NCBI GenBank assembly: GCA_010093515.1
Contig: MU001695.1
Location: 2,750-66,749, forward strand
Source of the DNA: Lineolata rhizophorae
Taxonomy: Eukaryota > Ascomycota > Dothideomycetes > Lineolatales > Lineolataceae
DNA: 64,000 nucleotides
Direction: 5' to 3'
A model generated the notes under the pieces. The model was not told the DNA's origin. It did no database searches and saw only the letters and a list, made by a program, of their open reading frames with translations. A program made the translations under genes and the position numbers. Positions within the stretch are counted from its first letter, which is position 1, and each line of letters opens with the position of its first letter. Shown piece by piece: positions 33,962-44,216 of the stretch.

Positions 33962-36900
33962 ATGGCCGGTAAGCCTTCCTGCCTTACCGCCCAGGATGCG
34001 AAACTGCTACCACAGCTTGCTCCCTCTATTCTTCTCCTCAAAAGCTCGTGCTGACTAACTCCTCACAGATGAGCCACGACGCTCCGGCCGCTCGACCAAA
34101 GGCCAACATACCAAGAAAGGCACTCCCGAAATCACAGCGCCCGCGCCCAAAAAAGCCACCACCGCCAAGGGCAAGGCATCCAAAGCCGCCGCAAAAACAA
34201 CGTCGGCTGAGTCGGCGCCAGATGACACCGAGGACGACAATGCCGTCGTCCGCTGCGTGTGCGGCGCGACTGAGGACGACGGCGGGCGTATGATGATTGC
34301 CTGCGATCGCTGCGGTGCCTGGCAACACAACGACTGCATGGGAATCCCCGAGGATGAGGACAAGCTACCCGAGAGTTACTTGTGCGAGCAATGCGCCCCG
34401 AACCAGCATGCAGACCTCATCGCCGCGATGAAGCGCGGCGAGAAGCCTTGGGAGGAGCGCGCCCGCCAGCGCGAGCTCGAGGAGGAGGAACGCAAGGCCA
34501 AGCGCCGTAAAGGAAAGAAAGGCAAAGGTGGTGGGAATAAAGGCCGCGCGAGTGATGTTGGGCCTGAGAAGCCCGAGCGCGCAAAGTCGACACCTCAGCC
34601 GCAAAAGGCACCGCAGGAGCCCGAGACGACTGTTGAGCAAAAGGAGGATGTTGGTGGTGCAGAGGTACGCGCTGCCAGTACTGCTAGCTTACCAAAGGAG
34701 AGAGCTAACCACGTAAAGCCAACATCACCCGCTGAGACGCAGAAGCCTAGCCAAGAGACGCCGCTTCCTGATAAGACAGCGCAACCAGATCGCAAGCGCA
34801 AGGCTACCGAGCAGCTCGACGAACCTGCGGAACAGGGTCGAAAGCGCAATCATAGGAAGAGTTCAAGCGCACGGAAAGAAGAGTTACCCGATGCCCCTCC
34901 TCCACCGAGCCTTGAGAGCCTTCCTAAAGAACGCTTTGCGATCGCAAATGCTTTGGTGACCGACGCTGAGAAGCTCATCTATGACTTCTCCAAGCATGGC
35001 AAGTACCGCATTCCAGACGGCGAAACGGCCAAGTCTGTTGCCCGAGGGCTTGGGTTGGAGATTGAATTGGCTTTGCATCAGCACTATGTCTCTCCTAACG
35101 CCCCTGCTTATGGGGAGCACTTCCGCTCAATCAAGTTCAATATGAAGCGCAACCCAGCGCTTCTCATGCGTATGCTCCAAGGCTCTCTCACACCAGATAA
35201 TCTAGCTCAGATGAGTTCGAATGAAATGGCTAGCGAGGAGCTGCAGAAGCAGATGGCGGAAATGAAGGAGCAGGCAGATAAGCAATCCGTTCTGGTGAAC
35301 GAAGAGGGCGCTGGCCCTCGCATTCGTAAGACGCATAAGGGTGAAGAAATCGTCGAGGATGAAACCACCCACCGAAACGATGAGAGTAACGTGTTTTCTG
35401 CCCCGCCCGCTCCCAGGCGTGACAGCGCGCGCGATAAGAACCTCAGCCGCTCGCCGACATCGAAAGAGAGCCCGCAAGTGGAGTTGCCAGAAGACGCCGG
35501 CCGCCCCCGTCAACCGCTCACCGTTGATACCTCTGCCGCTTCGCGTTCTCCCACCAACCGGGAGCGCGTCGCCTCAGGCTCTCAGTTCAACATCCAGCAG
35601 GTTTGGTCTTCGGTCCATTCTCCCGATGCCGAAGCCCAAGCGCGTATGGCGCGCCGCCAGAGCAGCATCACCCAAGCGGCCTCCACGTCCGCGCGACCCG
35701 CCGACCCCGGTGACGACGCCGATATCGACCGTCTTCTGAAAGACGAGGAGGACTCGCCGATCCACGGCGAAAGCTTCTCGCCCGCCGGCGACTGGAACGG
35801 CTCTGTTGCTATGTCGACCTCGCACAAATTCTACGCACAGGCGCGCCACGTGGCCGGCGGCGACGTCGGCAACTACCGCGATCTGCTGCCGCGCAGCATC
35901 GAGATCGGCGGCCGGCTCAACATAGGCCAGGCCGAGGCGTACATCTGCGGCTTCAATGGGGTTCCCAACTCGGACATCGCCGTGCTCGAGCTAGCCAACG
36001 CGGCCGGCGCCGAAGGGGACAACGACGAGCCGTACTCCAGCATCCACCGCTACTTCACGACGCGCGACCGCTGGGGCGTCGTGTCCAACCCGAAGCCGCC
36101 TTGTCGCGACTGCTACCTCGTGCCGCTCGCCGCGGGCCAGACGGAACTGCCAAAGTTCCTCAGCGAGCTCGCCGTCTGCGAGGTCCGCACACCACTACGC
36201 AGGGACGTGCTCTTGCTCGTGCTCGTGCTGCGCTACGATGAGGTTGCGCCTCTCGGCGATGGCACGCCGAGCAACATCAAAGAGCAGCAAACGAACGAGC
36301 GGCTAGCTAGCTCAGGCGATGCTGTTGGCGCTGGCGGCGAGGCCTTCTCCGGAGCCGCGCAGAGTCCGTTGTCTTCGTCGAACCCCGCACGTCCTTCATG
36401 CAAGCCTCCTCAGCAGCAGAACCCCTTCTCCCCCATGCGCTACAATACCATGCCGCGTCCATCCGACCCGCCCTTCTCCCCCGCCGCCGTCGCCCAGTCA
36501 CCGTTCACCCCGCACCACCACTCGCAACAACCGCCGCAGCACTCGCCCGTCGGAGGCTCCGGCCCCGGCGCCGCTCCTCTACCTCCTTCTTCCACCCTCC
36601 CGCACCACCAGGCTCCCCATCCGGCCGTACATACGCAGGTGTCAGCGGCTGCCCCGCCTCTCCCGTACGGCGGCTCGTACGCCGCTGGCCCCAACCACGC
36701 CCCGTCGACCTCGCTCCACCATCAACAGCCGCCGTCGAACGGGCCCCAGAAACACCCGCCTTCCTCGACGCACGCGGGCGCTCTCGGAGAACGCCTCGCG
36801 CCGCATAGCCAGGGCCAACCGGACGGCAGGAATCAGAGCGGGGGAGCCCCAGCGGCGCAGCAGGGACGCGCGCTGGCCTCGGCCCGGGGAGCCGTGAATG

Positions 36901-37199
36901 AAGGAAATAATGGGAGTCCTGCTACGGGTGCCGGCGGCGGCGGCAACACTGGCACTACTACTAGAGCCGGAGGAGGAGCAGGGCCCGCGACGGGCGGCGG
37001 CGGGACCGGCTCGCTGGCGGAGAAGGTGTTGGGGCCGCTCGTGACGGCGCCCGTCGTCCGGCAGCTGCTGGCCGCCGCCCCGGATCTCAAGGAAGAGTAC
37101 CTGTGGAATTTGCAGGGCGTGCTGACGAGGAATCCGAGGGCGCAGGCGGATATGGCGGCATTGCAGGAGGAGTTGAGGAGGGGGAATGAGGGGGTTTGA
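33962..37199 (+). CDS. BYE1-like transcription elongation regulator (PHD, TFIIS central, SPOC)
   Basis: Exon 1 is only seven coding bases (33962-33968, ATGGCCG). After a 100-nt intron with a GCTGACTAAC branch region and CTCACAG acceptor, exon 2 runs 34069-37199, for 1045 residues. The domains are: a basic N-terminal tail; a PHD finger (about residues 65-115, [20 protein letters not shown] then WQHNDC); a Lys/Glu-rich linker; a TFIIS central-like domain (about 287-400); a SPOC domain (about 575-725); and a Pro/Gln/Gly-rich tail. Yeast Bye1 binds H3K4me3 through its PHD and RNA polymerase II through the TFIIS-like domain. The same order here supports the same nuclear role. The long disordered C-terminus, with a Gly-rich stretch at about 925-970, is not part of the yeast protein. 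Confidence 0.9.
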
Positions 37200-39950
37200 G
37201 AGCGGTTGAGGCTCGAGGGGGGTTGGGGGAGCGAGTGTACGATGGGTTTGGGCTGGCGGTGGCTAGGCTTTGGGAGATTTCGTGCGAGTGTGGCTATTGT
37301 TTCTTGTGTTCTTCGGTACTTTTTTGTTGGTTTGATTTCTGTGGGCTGTTGGACCCGGCTGGAGGGCTTCATCTCTTGGAGCCTTTTCTTTTCTTTTTTT
37401 TTTTTTTTTTTCAGTGATGCGAAGCTAGCTCAGTCGGACTAATGTTTTGTTGCCCTCTGGCTTGTCTCGCCAAATAATATCGGGGGCGTCTCAAAAAGAT
37501 GTGAATTGTTCTGTTCTGTCTGCCTGTTTGTTTTGGTCTGTCATTGTTTCCTATCCCTACCCACTTTCCATGGCCATTTTGTCGAACTTTCTCTCCGAGC
37601 ATAATGGCAATTTTGAGGATTGGTATGGGTCAGTATGCAGAAGTCGCCGGAATGCACCGAGACGACTTCATCCGTCTTGTTTGTGGCTGCCTGTCTTGCG
37701 GCTCTACTTGTGGATGCGCCATATGGGCCTACTACCTCGTGGGGTTCAGGGAAACAATCAAAAGTGTGCTTCATTCCTTTATTATTTCAATTTTTTTAAT
37801 TGAGCATTTTGTTGTTGTTTCTGGCTTGTATACTATTGCTAGCGCGTCGAGCGGTTCACTTCTCACTTTTATTATGCTTTCGTGCTACCGTAGCTTAGGC
37901 CGGGTAGTTCAGCCGAGCAGGGGTCCTTGCGGCGGTATTAGCGGCTTGCCAAGGGAAACTAAGGCATCCTTAAGTAGCTCCAGTTAATTATTACCGATCT
38001 CATGGTGCACCTTCATGATGGGTACTTTTGCTTCTTGTCTACATAATAAGTGATAGGTCTCGCTTTTTCTGCGAGTCCATGAGTCTAATGACTACAGCGA
38101 GTCCTTTTGAACGGGTTGTCTTGCGCAAATTTAAGGAGTACGAAGGAGGGCGTCGAACGGTCTGGCCGTTGCAGGCTAGAACTGCCACAGTGGGGCGGAG
38201 ACACGTTCTGAAGCGCCGCGCAGCAGTGAAGACGCTCGGTAACTCGTCTTCGCTAGAGATTAGTACCGTTGTGAGTCGGCGACGTTGGGTGAGCTTGCGT
38301 ATGGCGCACCGAGGCCCTTTTTTCTTTTCCCCCGGAGAAAGTGAAGCATCTACTCCGTAGCGGTGCGGAGCATACATACGGAGTACTAGAAACGAATGTT
38401 GTTCACTCTCACCGCGCTATTCCAAAAGAGATTTGACGAGGGAGGACTCCCCGTATTTATGTGCTGCTATTCACGGACTGCGCAGATGGGAAACACGAAC
38501 ATCTAGCGATGGCGTTGCTACCATGACAAGGTTGGCAGCTTGGAAAGGGGGCGTTTACGGTGCCGTATACCTATGTAGGTAGGTATGCCTTTCAAGGTGA
38601 GGGCCCGGACGGCCACTATGCCGCTCAAGGCAGTTCTAAGAATCGGCTTTAGCCGACGCTACCTAGGTAGATATGTATGTACCTACATGCTCACACAGCG
38701 ACGGCGGCGCGATCCCTGTGTCGCTCCCCACACGTGGTTCCGCACAGGTGGGTTCGCTCGCTCGCTCGTTCAGGGCACTTCGTCTGAGCTAGCGGAGTTT
38801 GGCTTGGGGAGCAAGTCAGGAATGGGCAAGTGGGCGAACGCTATTGAATCGATCGGTCCTGGACAGATGCGCCGTCTCTTCTTAGCGCGAAGGGACTCCG
38901 ATCGAGCGACTGCGCGGAGTTCGTACAATTGGAAATCGTGGAGACCATGCTCAAAAATGAGAAGAGAAATTCTACGAGGTAAGACAATTGAAGGGTCTCT
39001 ACGGAGTACTCCGTACGATGCAAGGTCCCGCCTCTGTTCGAAACCGTCCCGGTCTGAAACACTCTCATAGGAGAGAAAAAAAAGCCAGCCGGCCATCCAG
39101 CCCACCGCCTCGCACGTCCAAGGACCCTTGCGCAGCTGATGACGAAGAAGACAACAATAGCACCCGACAGCAGCCGATGATGACTGGAGAAAGCCCGCAA
39201 CCCCACCCTGCCAATAAGTGTGGCTATTGGGCGGCACCGGCGACCGCGCCGCCTTCGTGCTTGATGCGCTCAAGCTCGCCCTGTGGCGCTCGCCCGCTCA
39301 GGGGGCCCGCCGCCGCGCCCCCTCGCCTAGGGAGCCTTTCTTACCTCACGACGCGGCCAATCGCCGCCCGAGCACACGCAAGCTGTCGCTCGATCTCGGA
39401 CGAACTATGGCGAAAGAGCGCACGCACCGTCGGCGACTGACGGGCTGGGCCGGCACTATGGCCTCGCGCGAGGACGGGTAGGCCGAGTTGTAGGCCTCAG
39501 ACAAGAGAGGTCGACGAGGATGCGTGTTTCTCGGATGTTTCGCTGCGCTTTTAGGTTGGGCCAACGAGGCGTCGCCATGCTACAAGACCAACAAGAAAAA
39601 ACTGTACCCAAAGTCTAAGCGCGGTGGAAGGCAAAAGGGGAAAGATGAAGGGTCCAGTGGCCGTTCGTTCGGTTCTGCGCTACTGCAGGTACAGAAGCAA
39701 AGTCAGGTACTTCTTAGGTAAGTAGGGCGCTTGCGTACCCCCCCTCCCACTCTTTCCCCCCACCCCCCGTTCAGCTCCCTCGTCCCCTGGCGTAGTCCTC
39801 CATGCGCCTTTAACCCGGTCAAGAGCTTGCCCGGAGGCTGTGCCGACGACCGGGTATCCGGATCGGGCAGGCCAGCATGGGCCCCACGGCCAAGCGATGA
39901 TGACCGCACGCGCGGCCGGACCATGCATTGTCGTGGGGTGCTAGTTTTGG
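37200..39950. other. 2.7-kb intergenic without a confident gene
   Basis: A T-rich run at 37387-37413 closes the BYE1-like 3' region. At 38560-38700, TAGGTA/TACCTA short repeats occur. 39100-39480 is GC-rich and open in two frames but without a motif. A perfect 16-bp palindrome lies at 39000-39015. Confidence 0.5.
39000..39015. repeat. 16-bp perfect palindrome TACGGAGTACTCCGTA
   Basis: The sequence reads the same on both strands. Half-site variants (CTCCGTA, TACGGAGTA) occur elsewhere in intergenic DNA of this window: about 12488, 29511, 32819, 38355 and 38377. Confidence 0.7.
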
Positions 39951-40217
39951 TTAGTTGATGTAGGCCCAGAGGGCGGCTACATACGAAAAGACGCTGGCGC
40001 CCAGGAACCGCTGTGAGAGTGGGGACGGCGCATGGGGGAAGAAGGGCCAGAACTTGGGAGCGCTCAGGTTAGAGCGCTGACGCCCTAGACGAGTGAAGCG
40101 ATGGAGCGCAATTTGGGTGGAGACGGACTCCTGTGGCTTGAGCTGAGGGGAAAGGGCTATCGAATTATGGTCTTCGCCGGCGCAGGATAATGCTATTGGT
40201 TGGAGATGGATAGGCAT
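39951..40217 (-). CDS. small protein with C-terminal membrane segment, hypothetical
   Basis: The minus-strand frame has 88 residues starting MPIHLQPIALS. The last 35 residues, PKFWPFFPHAPSPLSQRFLG followed by a hydrophobic stretch ending WAYIN, use codons ending in C or G and look like real coding sequence with one transmembrane helix. The N-terminal half is less convincing and an upstream exon is possible. The form recalls small mitochondrial inner-membrane subunits, but I cannot assign it to one. It is divergent from the GH16 gene, with 229 bp between start codons. Confidence 0.4.
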   Translation of the reverse strand: MPIHLQPIALSCAGEDHNSIALSPQLKPQESVSTQIALHRFTRLGRQRSNLSAPKFWPFFPHAPSPLSQRFLGASVFSYVAALWAYIN

Positions 40218-40446
40218 GCCATTGTGTTTTATACTAGCGGAGAGCCTCCTTGGTTCTCTTTTTCTTACTCCCCTTCTTTCTTTTGCTTAGAGTAGCTTGT
40301 TGTCATTGTTCTTGCTCTCTCTGTCCTTACGCTCTTTTTTTGTGCCTGCTCTACAGCAGTGCTATACACTCGTTTTTACTTTTGGTGTGTCCGACACCAT
40401 AGCCGCTCTCTATACAAGTAGTTTTTGTTGTTGCTGTTAGCCCGCC

Positions 40447-43122
40447 ATGCGTTCTTCGTCACTCATTTCGAGCGTCAGTGCTCTTCTCCTTTCCTCTACC
40501 TTCGACCTAGTATCTGCTTCTCCTTTCCAGAGGCGTGGCGAAAGCTCCACCACCGATTACGAACTCGAGGATGTCTTCAAGGGTTACGACTTTGTGACCG
40601 ACTTTAATTTCTATTCCGGTGATGACCCGACTCACGGGTATGTCCAACTGCTACTCAACTTTCCTGTTCATAAGTTTCGCGGGGTTCTGACAGCAATATA
40701 GTTATGTCGACTACCAGTCCAGCAGTGCGGCTCAATCAGCCGGCCTAGTCTATATCAACGAAGACGGATCTTTCCATATGGGCGTTGATTCCGAGCAAGT
40801 GCTCACGACGGACGTGCGTGGTCGTAAGAGCGTTCGCATCGAATCCGCTCAGCGCTGGACCCAAGGTCTGTTCGTCCTTGATCTCAAGCATATGCCTGGA
40901 AGTGCCTGTGGCTCGTGGCCCGCTTTCTGGACGTTGGGAACTGGGGATTGGCCCAACAATGGAGAGATTGGTAAGTGTTCTCTCTTTGCTTTCCGTGGTG
41001 AATAAATAAACCGCAGTATTTTACCTTGTATTAAACGACTTCACTGACGCTATGTTTGATAGATATCATTGAAGGTGTCAACTTAATGGATGGTAACCAA
41101 ATGGTGCTCCACACCGACGGCGATTGCACCATCTCCGGCAGCGGCTCTAAGGCTACTTTCCTCACCAACGATTGCTCCATTGAGGCTGGCACCGCCGGGT
41201 GCGCATTTCTCGACAGTCCTCCCTCGTTTGGTACTAAGTTCAACCAGAATGGTGGCGGTGTCTACGCCATGGAATGGACCTCCGACTTCATCAAGATGTG
41301 GTTCTTCCCGCGCGGCTCGATTCCCCCTAGCATCACGTCGGGTCATCCCGACATCTCGGAGTTTGGAACGCCCAGTGGCCTGTTCGAGGGCTCGTGCGAT
41401 ATCGAGGAACACTTCACGGACCACCAGATCATCTTCGACACCACCTTCTGCGGTGACTGGGCCGGCAACGTCTATGGCGATAGCGGCTGCCCGATGACCG
41501 ATGATGATCCGATCGCGTCCTGCGTCAACTATGTTGCCGGCCATCCGGAGGCTTTCGAGCAGTCGTACTGGGAGATCAACTACCTAAAGATCTACAAGCC
41601 TGAGGTCGAACCCACCAGTTCGTCCAGCTCCTCGTCGGCCTCGAGCTCCTCGGTCAGCGCCACCGTATCCCTTTCGATGTCTACTACTTCGTCAGCTAGC
41701 TTGTCGACTTCGAGTACCTACTCGAACTCCTCGAGCTTCTCGTCTACGTTTAACTCTGAGGTTCCCCTAGCCAGCTCGACCTCGCTGGCCATCGAGACCG
41801 TCTCCGACGCGAACGGCCGCCCCAGCAGTTCCAGCAGCACTTCGTCCTCTGTGGCCGCCACTGGGAGCTCCACGATTAGCTACAGCCACACTGATGGTAT
41901 CTACACCAACTCGAGCATTGGCAGCACCGGAAGCAGCACGATTAGCTACAGTCATACCGGTGGTATTTACACCAACTCGAGCATCGCTAGCACCGCTAGC
42001 ACCGCCAGTTATACCGATAGCTATACCGACAGCTATACCGACAGCAATACTGCTAGCAACACTGTACCCTATTTAAGCACCATCACGGGCAGTCCTGTTT
42101 ACAGCGACAGCAGCGCGACCGTCGCCACTTCAGCCAGCAAGGAAACCGTCACCACCGTCATCGTCACTTCGTACGTCGACGTCTGCCCAACTGGCTACGT
42201 CACCTCGACCATCACCCAAACCGTGACATACTGCCCCGCGGACCAAACCCCAGGCGCCCCGCCTCCCGGCATGACCACGAAGGTCACGCTGTGCGCGCAC
42301 GGCTGCGGTCCTGCGCCCACGAGCGTCACCCTCACCGTGCCCTGCGAGACGGCTACAGAGGCCGAGACGCCCGCGTCCACGACGCCCGCGAGCCCCGTCG
42401 AGACCGGCCCCGTCGAGACCGCCGCCGCCGGCCACGCCACCCACGTCGTCTACACCACAACCGTGATCACGGTGACGCGCTGCCCGCCCTCGGTCCCGCA
42501 CTGTCCCGCCGACCAGGCTTCCACCGAGCTCGTAACCACGTCCGTCCCCGCCTACACCACCACCGTCGCGTGCGCCGCCGGCTCCGAAGAGGAGTGCTAC
42601 GGCTTCGACTACACCGCCGCGCCGCCCGCGACGTACACGCCACCGGCGCCGTCGGCTGGGCCTGAAACCCCGGTCGCCTCTGAGTACCCGGCCGCCTCTG
42701 AGTACCCAGTCAGCTCTGAGTACCCGGTCGGCTCTGAGTACCCAGTCAGCCCCGAGACCCCGGTCACCATGGTGCACACTGTGACCATGATGCCGATGCC
42801 AGTGGCGTCGTACTCCGCCCCCGCGCCAGAGGCCCCGTATTGCGAGGGCGCCGGATGCGAGGAGGAGGCGAGCCCCGTTGCACCTGCTACGTCGGAGGCG
42901 CCCTGCTATGGGCCTGGGTGCTCGCCGTCGCCGTCTCCGCTCAACACTGTGACGATGAGCTTGTCGTATGGAAACTGGGGGAATGGGTCGGCAACGATGC
43001 CTACGGGGAGCGGGACGCTAGGGGCGCCGGTGGCGGAGTTCACAGGTGCGGCAGGTAGGGTTGGGGCCGGTGTGGTGGCTGTTGTGGTTGGTGTGGTTGG
43101 GGTCATGGCGGTGGTGGTGTAG
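40447..43122 (+). CDS. GPI-anchored GH16 endo-1,3(4)-beta-glucanase
   Basis: There are three exons: 40447-40637, 40702-40970 and 41063-43122, 839 residues in phase. A signal peptide comes first (MRSSSLISSVSALLLSSTFDL). The GH16 catalytic motif EIDIIEG (Glu152, Asp154, Glu157) is formed across intron 2. The catalytic domain covers about residues 40-350 and resembles the fungal mixed-linked glucanases. A Ser/Thr-rich stalk of more than 450 residues follows, with internal repeats, several TVTYCPA/VTRCPP-like Cys motifs and a Pro-rich part. The C-terminus is hydrophobic (GAGVVAVVVGVVGVMAVVV) after a small-residue site, as needed for GPI attachment. It should act at the cell wall on beta-glucan, in remodelling or degradation. 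Confidence 0.92.
41863..41994 (+). repeat. two tandem 66-nt repeats in the glucanase stalk
   Basis: Units 41863-41928 and 41929-41994 each encode a 22-residue block of the form GSSTISYSHTxGIYTNSSIx. The differences are mostly third-base changes. Confidence 0.8.
42673..42744 (+). repeat. four tandem 18-nt repeats in the glucanase stalk
   Basis: The 18-nt unit encodes the hexapeptide V(A/S/G)SEYP with small variation. It repeats at 42673, 42691, 42709 and 42727, and a degenerate fifth copy follows. Confidence 0.8.
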
Positions 43123-43609
43123 GGTGCGTCTTAGCTGGGGGAGATTATGGATGGATGTGCATGGGTATTTCCTGGTATTTAGAGCATCGATCTGCGCGGT
43201 GGTTGCATACTCACTAGGATAGTGGATCATTTCTTGATGGTTTGGAGAAGGGGATGGTTTTTCTTGAACACATTTTTTCTTTTAAGGTCGTGGAAGATGC
43301 GAGCTTGGATGGATATATCATTTTTGTTAGCCTTCTGTGTAAAACTTGTGTCGGCTCATCCAATGTTCCAGCTGGATTTTTCTCGCGTGGTTTAAACTGG
43401 GTCAAATGATTAAGAATATTTTTGTTTGAATTAATGCTACTTGAGAGCCTAGTTGAACTTGTCTTGTGATGTGGTAGGCTCTTGACAAAAGTGCTACCTA
43501 TTAATGTGTCTAAGAATACATGTGCTTGCATGAGCATAGAGCTTTGCCTCGTTCAGAGCTGTGCCTCCTTCTCTTCCTTTCCACCTTTTTTTTTCGTTCT
43601 TTGGAGGGT

Positions 43610-44110
43610 CTTTTTCCCCTGGGTTTTGGGTTTTTGTTGATATGCGTGCGTCAGGCTTTCTGTTTCTGTTTCTCCATTATGTTTAGATGCACAGGAGTGC
43701 AGCCCAATGCCCGCTAAACCTGCCACAATCCGCTCCTTTCTCCTCTTATTCTTTTTTTTTTTTGCCTTTTTTTTGTGCGATTTCTTTCTTTTCTTTTTTT
43801 TAGGGGTTTGTTTCTTTATGTGCGTGCGAAAGTCGTCCTTCCTATCCCTCCGCCATTACGTTTAAAAACACAAGAGTGCAGCAAGATGCCCGCCAAACCC
43901 ATGACATGATCTCTTTTTTTTTTTGATTTTAGGTTTTCTTTCCTTCCATCTTTTTCTATTTTTTTTTTTTTGCAGTGTTTTTCCTTTTCTTTTCTTCTTT
44001 TTTTTTTGGGGAATTTTCTTGATATATGTATACTGGTCGTGTCTTCTGTTTCTCCGCTATTACGTTAGAAAACACAAGAGCGCAGCCCAATGCTCGGCCA
44101 AAGTATGATA
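43610..44110 (+). repeat. three diverged direct repeats separated by T-rich tracts
   Basis: The core, a variant of CACAAGAGTGCAGCCCAATG followed by CCCGCC, begins at 43690, 43869 and 44073, so the periods are 179 and 204 nt. Each core is preceded by a TATGTGCGTGCG-like string and a CTCCRYTATTACGTTT-like string, and each pair is separated by long T runs. The copies differ at many sites. Confidence 0.7.
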
Positions 44111-44172
44111 CAATCCGTCCAATCTCAACACGACGGAAAACTCCGCACCTCAAAGGACCTCCAGTGTATTAA

Positions 44173-44208
44173 CCGCCCGCCTTGAATGTTGGATATCAAG
44201 GCGGGCGG
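44173..44208. repeat. perfect 13-bp GC-rich inverted repeat (hairpin)
   Basis: CCGCCCGCCTTGA at 44173-44185 pairs perfectly with TCAAGGCGGGCGG at 44196-44208 across a 10-nt loop. It lies eight bases beyond the end of the zinc-knuckle frame on the minus strand, so a minus-strand transcript would carry it directly after the coding part. Confidence 0.8.
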
Positions 44209-44216
44209 AAAGCCTT

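Larger units (their letters stand above)
43123..44216. other. T-rich intergenic with triplicated segment and hairpin
   Basis: No gene is supported. The plus strand is dominated by T and C runs. It contains three diverged direct repeats (43600-44110) and a perfect hairpin (44173-44208), given separately. Confidence 0.6.

Noticed and set aside
37905-37980. tRNA-like string GCCGGGTAGTTCAGCCGAG
   Set aside because: It has an A-box-like part, but no B box (GGTTCRANTCC) and no acceptor-stem pairing downstream.
38585-39070. 161-codon plus-strand open frame
   Set aside because: No motif, an Arg-rich random-like composition, and it spans short TAGGTA repeats and the TACGGAGTACTCCGTA palindrome typical of intergenic DNA.
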